Source: Regnicoccus frigidus
GTDB lineage: Bacteria; Cyanobacteriota; Cyanobacteriia; PCC-6307; Cyanobiaceae
Direction of reading: 5' to 3'
Assembly: GCA_025194985.1 (NCBI GenBank)
Contig: JAOANE010000048.1
Coordinates: forward strand, 22,814-86,813
DNA length: 64,000 bases
The notes beneath the pieces were generated by a model. The model had not been told where the DNA came from and searched no databases. It was given only the letters and a program-made list of their open reading frames with translations. The position numbers were made by a program, and so were the translations under genes. Below are positions 26,661 to 34,996 of this stretch, one piece after another; the stretch's first letter is position 1, and each line of letters begins with the position of its first letter.

Positions 26661-27760
26661 CTACAACTGCGTCGCCGCTCAAGGTCGCGGTGGCCGGCCT
26701 GGGTTTTGGCGAAAAGGTTCACCTGCCTGCCCTGCGGGCCTGCCCGGGCACCGAACCGGTGGCCCTCTGGCATCCGCGCACCGCTCGCCTTGAAGCCGCC
26801 TGCCGCAGCGCCGAGTTACCCGGATTCAGTGATTTCGAAGCCCTGCTCGCCGATCCCGGCATCGAGGCTGTGGTGATCGCGACCCCACCGGCGCCGCGCT
26901 TTGAGCTGGCCTGCGCCGCCTTGAAGGCGGGCAAGCACCTGCTGCTGGAAAAACCGGTCTGCCTGGAGGCCGAGCAGGTGCTTGAACTGCAACGGCTGGC
27001 CATCAGCGCCGGACTGAGCGTGGCGGTCGACTTCGAATATCGGGCCGTACCGCTGTTCCAGCAGCTCGAAGCCCTGCTCAGAGCCGGGGCCATCGGCGAT
27101 CCCTGGCTGGTGACCATGGACTGGCTGATGGGCAGCCGCGCCGATGCCTCCAGACCCTGGAGCTGGTATTCACAGCGCAGCGAAGGTGGCGGCGTGCTGG
27201 GGGCCCTCGGCACCCACGCCTTCGACATCCTGCAGTGGTTGGTGGGTCCGTGCACCGCCCTGAGCGCTTCGCTCGCCACGGCGATTCCCGAGCGCCCCCT
27301 GCCCGATGGCAGCGGCCGGCAAGGCCGGGTGGATGCCGACGACAGCGCCCTGCTCGGCCTGGAGCTGGAAGGGGAGCGCGGCCAACGGATCCCCGCCCAG
27401 CTCGCCCTTTCCTCGGTGACGCGCCAGGGCCGGGGCTGCTGGCTGGAGCTGCATGGCAGCGAGGGGGCCCTGGTGCTGGGCAGCGACAACCGTTCGGATT
27501 ACGTCCACGGTTTCCAGTTGTGGCAGGCCAGTGGCAGCGGCCCGTTGCAGCTGCTGGCTCCGGATCCAAACCTCGCCTTCGCCCAAACCTGGGTGGATGG
27601 CCGGATTGCGCCGGTGGCTCGCCTCCACCAGGCCTGGAGCGACAGTGTGCGGGAGGGACGGCCGATGCTGCCGGGCCTGGCCGAGGGCTACCGCAGCCAA
27701 CGCTGTTGTGATCGCGCCCTGCTGGCTGCTGAAACAGGAGAACGACAGAACATCACCTAA
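26657..27760 (+). CDS. Gfo/Idh/MocA family oxidoreductase
   Basis: 367 residues with an N-terminal Rossmann domain (VAVAGLGFGEKVHLPALRA, VVIATPPAPRFELA) and the family's KHLLLEKPVCLEAEQVLEL motif with the catalytic EKP Lys. The C-terminal domain contains SEGGGVLGALGTHAFDILQWL. Probably oxidises or reduces a sugar or cyclitol with NAD(P); the substrate is not evident. Fourth gene of an ATGA-linked run after accD. Confidence 0.9.
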   Translation: MTTTASPLKVAVAGLGFGEKVHLPALRACPGTEPVALWHPRTARLEAACRSAELPGFSDFEALLADPGIEAVVIATPPAPRFELACAALKAGKHLLLEKPVCLEAEQVLELQRLAISAGLSVAVDFEYRAVPLFQQLEALLRAGAIGDPWLVTMDWLMGSRADASRPWSWYSQRSEGGGVLGALGTHAFDILQWLVGPCTALSASLATAIPERPLPDGSGRQGRVDADDSALLGLELEGERGQRIPAQLALSSVTRQGRGCWLELHGSEGALVLGSDNRSDYVHGFQLWQASGSGPLQLLAPDPNLAFAQTWVDGRIAPVARLHQAWSDSVREGRPMLPGLAEGYRSQRCCDRALLAAETGERQNIT

Positions 27761-27855
27761 GGTGAGCCTAATTCCGTCTTGGCCTTTGATCACCGGCGTT
27801 CCGGTTTCCAGGCCCCAATACGGTTCCTTCACCACTTCCATCAGAGGTTTTCACC

Positions 27856-28929
27856 ATGGCCCTCGTTCCGCTTCGGCTGCTGCTCGACCACGCTGCTGAG
27901 AACGGCTATGGCATTCCGGCCTTCAACGTCAACAATCTGGAACAGGTGCAGTCGATCATGGAGGCGGCCTACGAAACCGACAGCCCCGTCATCCTGCAGG
28001 CCTCCCGCGGCGCCCGTCAGTACGCCGGCGAGAACTTTCTTCGCCACCTGATTCTGGCAGCCGTGGAAACCTATCCCGGCATCCCGGTGGTGATGCACCA
28101 GGACCACGGCAACAGCCCCGCCACCTGCTTCGGTGCTGCCGCCAACGGCTTCACCTCGGTGATGATGGACGGCTCGCTGGAAGCCGACGCCAAAACTCCG
28201 GCCAGCTACGACTACAACGTGGCCGTCACCAAGGAAGTGGTGGATGTGGCCCATGCCATCGGCGTGAGCGTGGAAGGCGAACTGGGTTGCCTTGGCTCTC
28301 TTGAAACCGGCAAGGGCGAGGCTGAAGACGGCCACGGCTTTGATGGCGCCCTCTCCCGCGACCAGCTGCTCACCGATCCCGCCGAAGCCGCCGATTTCGT
28401 TGCCAAAACCAAGGTCGACGCCCTGGCGATCGCGATCGGCACCAGCCACGGCGCCTACAAATTCACCCGCAAGCCCACCGGCGAAGTGCTGGCCATCTCC
28501 CGGATCGCCGAGATTCACAAGGCCATCCCCAACACCCACCTGGTGATGCACGGCTCCAGCTCGGTTCCCAAGGAATGGCTGGACATGATCAACCAGTTCG
28601 GTGGCGCCATCCCCGAAACCTATGGCGTGCCCGTGGAGGAAATCCAGAACGGCATCCGCAACGGTGTGCGCAAGATCAACATCGACACCGACAACCGCCT
28701 GGCCTTCACCGCCGCCGTCCGTGAGGCTGCCGCCAAGGATCCGGCCAACTTCGACCCCCGCCACTTCAACAAGCCGGCCCGGGCCTACATGAAGAAGGTC
28801 TGCCTTGATCGTTACCAGCAGTTCTGGTGCGCCGGCCAAGCCAGCAAGATCAAGCAGCAGAACATCAACTACTACGCCGAGCTCTACGCCAAGGGCGTGC
28901 TTGAACCCAAGACCGCCGTTGCGGTCTGA
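27856..28929 (+). CDS. fba: Fructose-bisphosphate aldolase class II
   Basis: 357 residues, Calvin-cycle subtype. Zinc-dependent cleavage/condensation of fructose-1,6- and sedoheptulose-1,7-bisphosphate. Zinc histidines are in VVMHQDHGNS, GTSHGAYKF and VMHGSSSVP; substrate motifs include INIDTDNRLAF. An AGAGG ribosome site lies 9 nt upstream of the ATG. Unusually few rare codons suggest high expression. It has its own strong terminator downstream. Confidence 0.97.
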   Translation: MALVPLRLLLDHAAENGYGIPAFNVNNLEQVQSIMEAAYETDSPVILQASRGARQYAGENFLRHLILAAVETYPGIPVVMHQDHGNSPATCFGAAANGFTSVMMDGSLEADAKTPASYDYNVAVTKEVVDVAHAIGVSVEGELGCLGSLETGKGEAEDGHGFDGALSRDQLLTDPAEAADFVAKTKVDALAIAIGTSHGAYKFTRKPTGEVLAISRIAEIHKAIPNTHLVMHGSSSVPKEWLDMINQFGGAIPETYGVPVEEIQNGIRNGVRKINIDTDNRLAFTAAVREAAAKDPANFDPRHFNKPARAYMKKVCLDRYQQFWCAGQASKIKQQNINYYAELYAKGVLEPKTAVAV

Positions 28930-29041
28930 GTGAAACAGGTCTGAGTTAGCCGGCTTTTGGTAAAACGGCGTGAGCTCAACGGCTTACGACTCCAGCCCCC
29001 GACTCAACCTTCCGCTTCCAGACCAAGACCACCATTCCATC

Positions 29042-29064
29042 AGGGAGCTTCGGCTCCCTTTTTT
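29042..29064 (+). terminator. Rho-independent terminator of fba
   Basis: AGGGAGC, TTCG tetraloop, GCTCCCT, then an uninterrupted run of six T. It ends the accD-fba direction of transcription, 112 bp after the fba stop. Confidence 0.93.
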
Positions 29065-29144
29065 GTCGGCCAGGTACGGCCTGAATGAACACGCTCAAGT
29101 GCAGATGCCTGGGTAGGCCTCTCTGACTGGAGACAGGGACCGGG

Positions 29145-32069
29145 TCAGGGGGTGGGCAGCAGGTTGGGGGTCAAGTTGGGGGCTGGTGGTTCAGCCGGGG
29201 ATGCCGGATCGAGAATCTGCGGGAGGAACCCGTTGGGGTTCGTCGGGGAAACGGAGGCAGGGGCCGTCCCGGAAACCAGCTTCGCGAGGGCCGTGTCGAG
29301 ATCGCGCTCCATCACGAACCTGGTGCCATCGGTGACCACGACCCGCACCAGGGTGGGCAAGGCATTGTTCTTCGACTGCAGATAGATCGGCTCGACGTAG
29401 AGCAAGCCATTCCCCACCGGCAGCACCAACAGGTTGCCGCGCAACAGCTGGGAGCCCGTGCGGTTCCAGAGTCCGAACTGGAAACTGATCTGAGGGTCCT
29501 GCTCGATCAGGGCCGTGATCTGCTGGGGGCCCAGCAGCAAGCGCTGCTGCGGAAAGCGCACCAGCTGAAGTTCGCCGTAATTGGGAACGTCGTTGCGGGC
29601 TGCCAGCCAACCCACCATGTTGGAGCGCCGTACCGGCGAGAACGGCAGCAGCAAAACGAATTCGGGCCTGTCAGTGTCTTTTCCGGGGAGCTGCACATTG
29701 GCGTAATACGGCTCGACAGGAGAGATGCGCGAGCCGTAGATCTCCAGTGGCACCGACCATTCATCCTCCCCGTTGTAAAACGTGCGCACGTCGGTGACGT
29801 GGTACTTCAGCAATCGCTCCGATTGGATCTTGAACTGACTGATCGGTACCCGGATGTGCTCAAGCAGGGGCTTCGGCATCGCCGCCAGCGGTTGGAACAA
29901 CTCAGGAAAAGCCCGTTGCCATGTGCGCAGGATTGGGTCGCTCGGATCACTCACATAGAGCCAGAGCCGGCCGTCGTGGGCATCGACCACGGCCTTGACG
30001 GGGTTGCGGAAATAGCGGATGCCATTGGCATTGGCTTCGCTGTAGGGATAGCTGCGGCTCGTTGTGAACCCATCCAACATCCAGTATTGATGTTGCTCGG
30101 AGCGAAAGCCTGGACTGTCCCCCACCGCAACGGTGACTAGGTAGGGCTCACTCTCAAAACCCAGGAAAGGAGCGAGCGCCTCAAGCCGGTCCTTCACCGG
30201 GCGACGCAGCAGCAACAGCGAGCGGGGGGTGAAGGAGCCGCTGAACAACACCCGCGGCTCCTTCAGGTACACCGCCGCCTTGAACCGTTGCCAGCCATTG
30301 CCGAGCGAGATGCCCAGTTGGCCATCGAAGTGGGTCCAGAAATTCAGCTCCCCGTCGGGGAAGTCGAACTCCTCCACAGTGGTTGGAGCGATCACGTAGG
30401 GAGCAGACTCGGAGCCGTAATAGAGGCGGGGCCGGCCCACAGGGAAAGCTCCGAGGGCGCTGGCATCACTGATTCCAAGGGCCTCATTTCCCTGCACACG
30501 CCCGCTGCGGCCCAGATCCTTGACAAAAAACGACGGCAAGCCGTCGGGGCCGAACGTGTTGACCGGCGAGACGGTGAAGCCATAGCCATGGGTGAAGACC
30601 AGATGGCGGTTCAACCAGGTGCGTGAGCCCTCCGGCAGGGCGCCGCTATCGATTTCCCGGGCCGCGATCAGCACCTGCTGGGATCCCCCCGTGCGCGATT
30701 CATCGCCGAGCGCGTAGCGATCGACCGCCACCGACGGGAAGGTGTAATACAGCCGCAGCTGCTGCAGCTGGCGGTTGGCGGCCAGCAGCGGTTTGCTGTC
30801 CCAGAGACGGATGTTGGCCAGGGTGCCCGGTGCCGCCTTGATGTCGGCGGGGGTCAGGAGCTGGCGGGGCTCGAGGACGAGATCCTGGACACTCTCAAGG
30901 CCGAAGGCATTGCGGGTGGCGCGAATGCTGCGCTCCAGATAGGGGGTTTCAACCACCAGCTCCCGCGGTTCCACCCAGAGGTTCTGGACCTGCGGTGCCA
31001 CCAGGAACTCGGCGATCGGCAGCACCAGCACGGTGGCCACCAAGGGCAACAGGGTGAAGCGCCGCAGCCAGTTGCGCCGGATCGGCAACACCAGCTGCAG
31101 AGCGGTGATCAGCAGCAGCGCGGAGAGCAACAGCCGAATCGGCAGGCGCACATGCAGGTCGACAAAGCCGGCGCCGGAGGCGACCCCGCTGCCGTCCACC
31201 ATCAGAGCGAAGGGGGAGAGCGCCGCGCTGCAGGAGGCCACCACCGCCAGCACAGCGATCTGAGGCTTGAGCACCCGCTTCTGAGCCTGGCTGAGGCCGG
31301 CGAAGCGCAGATCACTCAGGGCGCTGCCTTCGCTGAAGGTGAGCCAAAGGCAGCCTGCCAGACCGACCGTCACCTGGGCGAAGAGCACACTGAGCAACAG
31401 CCTCAGGGCCGGCAGCTGCAAGACCGTGAAGCGGAGATCAAAGCCGGTCAGCGGGTCCCCCTCCCCGAACGGCACCGCCAGCAGGGCCGGCAGCCACAGG
31501 CTCCAGCCCCGGGCCAGGGCGGTGGCCGATCCCGCCAGGGCCGCCGTCATCACCACCCGCAAGGTGGTCAGGGGCCAGAGCAGTAAGGGGCAGAGCAGGC
31601 CAAGACCCAGGCCGATGAACAGCAACGGGGGCAGATCGGCGAACACGGGAAAACCGCTGATCACCTCACCGCTGAATGGCGAAGCAATCAGCCCCCGGGC
31701 CTGAACGGCCAGGTAGGTGAGTCCGCCGGCCAGCAGCAGCAGCAGAGCAGCCAAAACGGCAACCAGAGAGGCTGGCCCCAGTTGAAGCTGATAAGAACGC
31801 GACAGGGATTTGACCCCACCTTGATGACGGAGGCTCCAACAACGCTGGAGCTGCTTGAGCTGGAGGGCGATCCCCAGACCCATCACCACCGCAAAGGTCG
31901 TCAGCTGCAACAGCCAGCGGCGCAGCAGCACGGACTGGAAGCCAAATTGCGCGAACCACTCCCACTCGATCCCCAGACGGGACACCGTGACCACCAGCAC
32001 CATGGCCGCGAACGCAGCCAGAAGCGCTCTTGCGGCCAGCGACAGCAGCCGGTGGGAGGGGGTAGGCAC
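29145..32069 (-). CDS. UPF0182 family membrane protein
   Basis: 974 residues. The first ~340 residues form about seven hydrophobic helices. The rest is a large soluble, probably periplasmic, domain with family features such as PYVIAPTTVEEFDFP, MLDGFTTSRSYPYSEAN and YVEPIYLQSKNNALPTLVRV. The C-terminus is Pro-rich. Family function is unknown. GTG start at 32069. Transcribed away from thrC, with a long palindrome between the two. Confidence 0.9.
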   Translation of the reverse strand: MPTPSHRLLSLAARALLAAFAAMVLVVTVSRLGIEWEWFAQFGFQSVLLRRWLLQLTTFAVVMGLGIALQLKQLQRCWSLRHQGGVKSLSRSYQLQLGPASLVAVLAALLLLLAGGLTYLAVQARGLIASPFSGEVISGFPVFADLPPLLFIGLGLGLLCPLLLWPLTTLRVVMTAALAGSATALARGWSLWLPALLAVPFGEGDPLTGFDLRFTVLQLPALRLLLSVLFAQVTVGLAGCLWLTFSEGSALSDLRFAGLSQAQKRVLKPQIAVLAVVASCSAALSPFALMVDGSGVASGAGFVDLHVRLPIRLLLSALLLITALQLVLPIRRNWLRRFTLLPLVATVLVLPIAEFLVAPQVQNLWVEPRELVVETPYLERSIRATRNAFGLESVQDLVLEPRQLLTPADIKAAPGTLANIRLWDSKPLLAANRQLQQLRLYYTFPSVAVDRYALGDESRTGGSQQVLIAAREIDSGALPEGSRTWLNRHLVFTHGYGFTVSPVNTFGPDGLPSFFVKDLGRSGRVQGNEALGISDASALGAFPVGRPRLYYGSESAPYVIAPTTVEEFDFPDGELNFWTHFDGQLGISLGNGWQRFKAAVYLKEPRVLFSGSFTPRSLLLLRRPVKDRLEALAPFLGFESEPYLVTVAVGDSPGFRSEQHQYWMLDGFTTSRSYPYSEANANGIRYFRNPVKAVVDAHDGRLWLYVSDPSDPILRTWQRAFPELFQPLAAMPKPLLEHIRVPISQFKIQSERLLKYHVTDVRTFYNGEDEWSVPLEIYGSRISPVEPYYANVQLPGKDTDRPEFVLLLPFSPVRRSNMVGWLAARNDVPNYGELQLVRFPQQRLLLGPQQITALIEQDPQISFQFGLWNRTGSQLLRGNLLVLPVGNGLLYVEPIYLQSKNNALPTLVRVVVTDGTRFVMERDLDTALAKLVSGTAPASVSPTNPNGFLPQILDPASPAEPPAPNLTPNLLPTP

Positions 32070-32135
32070 AGCTTGAGGTTAGAGAGAGGTGCGGAAAAGA
32101 GAATCATGATCCGCCGCTTCCCGACCACCAACAGC

Positions 32136-32178
32136 CTCCCGCTGAATCCCGACCTCGAGTGTCGGGATTCAGCGGGAG
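32136..32178. repeat. Perfect 18-bp inverted repeat upstream of thrC
   Basis: The arm CTCCCGCTGAATCCCGAC (32136-32153) pairs without mismatch with 32161-32178 across a 7-nt loop CTCGAGT. No T-run follows on either strand. It lies between the divergent UPF0182 and thrC genes, 44 bp before the thrC GTG. It could be a 5'-leader hairpin, a bidirectional terminator or a small mobile palindrome. Confidence 0.9.
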
Positions 32179-32222
32179 ACTAGAAGCGCGCTGCTAGTTT
32201 TCTTAGTTGTTGCTGCAAGGCC

Positions 32223-33509
32223 GTGACAGCCACCCTTTCCCGCGCCACGTTCACGGGCCTGCGCTGCAAGGAATGCGGACACCCCTACGAGGCCACGGCC
32301 CGCCACGTCTGTGAAGACGTCTGCTTTGGCCCCCTTGAGGTCGTCTACGACTACGACGCCATTCGCGCCCGGGTGAGTCGGGCTTCGATCGAGGCCGGTC
32401 CGGCGTCGATCTGGCGCTATCGCGAGTTCCTGCCGATCGCCGGCGACCCGATCGATGTGGGCACCGGCTTCACGCCGCTGGTGAAAGCCAACCGCCTGGC
32501 CCGGCGTCTGGGCCTGAAAAATCTTTACATCAAGAACGATGGGGTGAACATGCCCACCCTTTCCTTCAAGGATCGGGTGGTGTCAGTCGCCCTCACCCGC
32601 GCCCGCGAGCTGGGGTTCACCACGGTGAGCTGCGCGTCCACCGGCAACCTGGCCAACTCCACCGCCGCCATCGCCGCCCACGCCGGCCTGGAATGCTGCG
32701 TGTTCATTCCCAGCGATCTGGAGCTGGGCAAGGTGCTCGGCACCTTGATCTACAACCCCACCTTGATGGCGGTGAAGGGCAACTATGACCAGGTCAACCG
32801 GCTCTGCTCGGAGGTGGCGAACACCTACGGCTGGGGCTTCGTGAACATCAACCTGCGCCCCTACTACTCCGAAGGCTCGAAAACTCTCGGCTACGAAGTG
32901 ATCGAGCAACTCGGCTGGCAACTGCCCGATCACATCGTGGCTCCCCTGGCCTCCGGTTCCCTGTTCGGCAAGATCCGCAAGGGATTCGATGAATTCATCA
33001 AAGTGGGGCTGGTCGACGAAAAGCCGGTGCGCTTCAGCGGTGCCCAGGCTGAAGGCTGCTCACCGATCGCCCAGGCGTTTGCCGAGGGCCGTGACTACAT
33101 CACTCCTGTGAAACCGAACACGATCGCCAAGTCGATTGCGATCGGCAATCCCGCCGATGGCCCCTATGCCCTTGATATCGCCCGCCGCAGCAACGGCTCG
33201 ATCGCCGCGGTCAGCGATGACGAGATCGTGGCCGGCATCCAGCTGCTGGCTGAAACCGAAGGGGTGTTCACCGAAACCGCCGGCGGCACCACAATCGCGG
33301 TGCTCAAGAAGCTGGTGGAGCAGGGCAAGATCGATCCCAGCGAAACCACCGTCGCCTACATCACCGGCAACGGCCTCAAGACCCTCGAAGCGATCAGCCC
33401 GGTGGTGGGAGAGCCGTACACCATCGAGCCCCAGCTGGCCAGCTTCAACGCGGCCTGGGAGCGGGCCCAGTCGTTGCAGCGAGCCAGCTGGGAGCCCATG
33501 GGCGTCTGA
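32223..33509 (+). CDS. thrC: Threonine synthase
   Basis: PLP enzyme that converts O-phosphohomoserine to threonine. 428 residues. The N-terminus has a cysteine cluster (CKECG, HVCEDVC) typical of the cyanobacterial/archaeal type. The PLP lysine is in TLSFKDRVVSVAL, followed by CASTGNLANSTAA and, near the end, TETAGGTTIAVLKKL. GTG start directly after the leader containing the palindrome. A MoaD/ThiS-like gene follows 108 bp later. Confidence 0.95.
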   Translation: MTATLSRATFTGLRCKECGHPYEATARHVCEDVCFGPLEVVYDYDAIRARVSRASIEAGPASIWRYREFLPIAGDPIDVGTGFTPLVKANRLARRLGLKNLYIKNDGVNMPTLSFKDRVVSVALTRARELGFTTVSCASTGNLANSTAAIAAHAGLECCVFIPSDLELGKVLGTLIYNPTLMAVKGNYDQVNRLCSEVANTYGWGFVNINLRPYYSEGSKTLGYEVIEQLGWQLPDHIVAPLASGSLFGKIRKGFDEFIKVGLVDEKPVRFSGAQAEGCSPIAQAFAEGRDYITPVKPNTIAKSIAIGNPADGPYALDIARRSNGSIAAVSDDEIVAGIQLLAETEGVFTETAGGTTIAVLKKLVEQGKIDPSETTVAYITGNGLKTLEAISPVVGEPYTIEPQLASFNAAWERAQSLQRASWEPMGV

Positions 33510-33617
33510 GCCAAAGCCGAAAGGGCGTTTCAGCCGGCACCAACCCAGCCCTTTTCAAGCCATGTCCCAACCCCCAAGCGCCCCTCCATTGGGCCGTTGT
33601 TCCTCCCCCCACCTCCC

Positions 33618-33893
33618 ATGACCATCCAGGTTCTGATCCCCACCCCCCTGCAGAAATTCACCGCCGATCAAGCCAGTGTCGACGTGGACGCCAGCACGGT
33701 GGATGAGCTGCTCACCGCCCTCGAAAGCCACTTTCCCGGCATCCTGGCCCGCCTCACCGACGAGAACGGCAAGCTGCGCCGCTTCCTCAACGTCTATGTC
33801 AACAGCGAGGACATTCGCTTTCTCGATCACCAGGCCACGGCCCTGAGTGATGGTGATGAAGTGAGCATTGTGCCGGCGGTGGCCGGAGGCTGA
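33618..33893 (+). CDS. MoaD/ThiS-family ubiquitin-like sulfur carrier
   Basis: 91 residues from the ATG at 33618. Beta-grasp fold pattern (TIQVLIPTPLQKFT, FLNVYVNSEDIRFL, DGDEVSIVPAVAGG) ending exactly in Gly-Gly, the site activated as thiocarboxylate. Such carriers donate sulfur to molybdopterin, thiazole, cysteine or homocysteine. Its position directly behind thrC hints at amino-acid sulfur metabolism rather than cofactor synthesis, but no dedicated E1 or PLP partner is adjacent. Confidence 0.87.
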   Translation: MTIQVLIPTPLQKFTADQASVDVDASTVDELLTALESHFPGILARLTDENGKLRRFLNVYVNSEDIRFLDHQATALSDGDEVSIVPAVAGG

Positions 33894-34003
33894 ATCCTGC
33901 AGGTTCAGTGGCGAATCGAATCTCCCAGGGTCAGTGGACCTGAACTGGTAACGCCAACGGTGCCCTTCCGTCCATAGGCTTGATTGCCATTGTGGCCGGA
34001 CGC

Positions 34004-34996
34004 ATGACCCAGACAGCCAGCCCCCCTACCAATACAGCCACTCCAGGCTTCACGGATGTGGAGCCAGGGGCCAAAGCCGTTCTGTTCGATTACCGCCAGG
34101 CCGCCAATCCGGTTCGCCACGGGCTGACCGAGCCGATCCCTGAAGGGCGCTGGGGCCCTGAACTGCATGCCACAGGGCCCTCAGCCATCCTGCCGCTCGA
34201 CCTCAGCGACAAACTGGGCTGCCAGGGCCCTGCCACCAGCCCGGCCCTGTCGGCCAACTTCGTGCGCATCCTGGCTGGGGACACCATTGAGGTGGCCGCC
34301 AAGGCCACCAGTGCACTGTTTTATGTGTTCAGGGGTCAGGGGCATTGCCGGCGCGAGGCCAGCCGCCACGGCGCCGCCCATGACCAGGCCTGGAGCACAG
34401 GAGACCTGTTCGTGCTGCCCAGCGGTCCGGCTCCCCAGCTCGAAGCGGAGCAGGAAAGCGTTCTCTACTGGGTGCATGACGCCCCCTTGCTCTCCTTCCT
34501 TGGCGTCAGCCCCGAGGAGCCCCGCTTCGAGGCCACCCACTACCCGGGCCCCTGGATGCGCCAGGAACTGGCAGCCTTGGCCGCCGATCCCAGCAGTGCC
34601 CGCAGCAACAGGCTCAGCCTGCTGATGGCCAACGCGGATCTGCCCCGCAGTCGCACGGTGACCCACACGCTCTGGGCCATGCTCGGCCTGGTGCCGGCCG
34701 GCGCGATCCAGCCGCCCCATCGCCACCAATCGGTGGCCCTCGATCTGGTGATCGACTGCCAGCCCGGCTGCGTCACGATCTCCGGCCCTGAGCTCAATGC
34801 CGATGGCACGATCCGTGATCCGCTGAGCATGGCCTGGGAGCCCGGTGCGGCGTTTGTGACCCCACCGGGACACTGGCATTCCCACGTGAACCAGAGCGGC
34901 CACCCGGCCATGCTGCTACCGATTCAAGATGCCGGGCTGCACACCTATCTGCGCAGCCTGGATATCCGCTTCAGCAGCGGCATGCCTCAGGAGTGA
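34004..34996 (+). CDS. Double-cupin domain protein
   Basis: 330 residues from the ATG at 34004. Two cupin-like barrels. The first (about 85-150) contains ALFYVFRGQGHCRREA and LFVLPSGP. The second (about 225-310) holds the metal motif PPHRHQSVALDLVI and TPPGHWHSHVN, giving the HxH...H set. The arrangement recalls gentisate-type dioxygenases, though only the second domain seems able to bind metal. The substrate is unknown. The 3' end overlaps ftsH (opposite strand) by 10 bp. Confidence 0.75.
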   Translation: MTQTASPPTNTATPGFTDVEPGAKAVLFDYRQAANPVRHGLTEPIPEGRWGPELHATGPSAILPLDLSDKLGCQGPATSPALSANFVRILAGDTIEVAAKATSALFYVFRGQGHCRREASRHGAAHDQAWSTGDLFVLPSGPAPQLEAEQESVLYWVHDAPLLSFLGVSPEEPRFEATHYPGPWMRQELAALAADPSSARSNRLSLLMANADLPRSRTVTHTLWAMLGLVPAGAIQPPHRHQSVALDLVIDCQPGCVTISGPELNADGTIRDPLSMAWEPGAAFVTPPGHWHSHVNQSGHPAMLLPIQDAGLHTYLRSLDIRFSSGMPQE

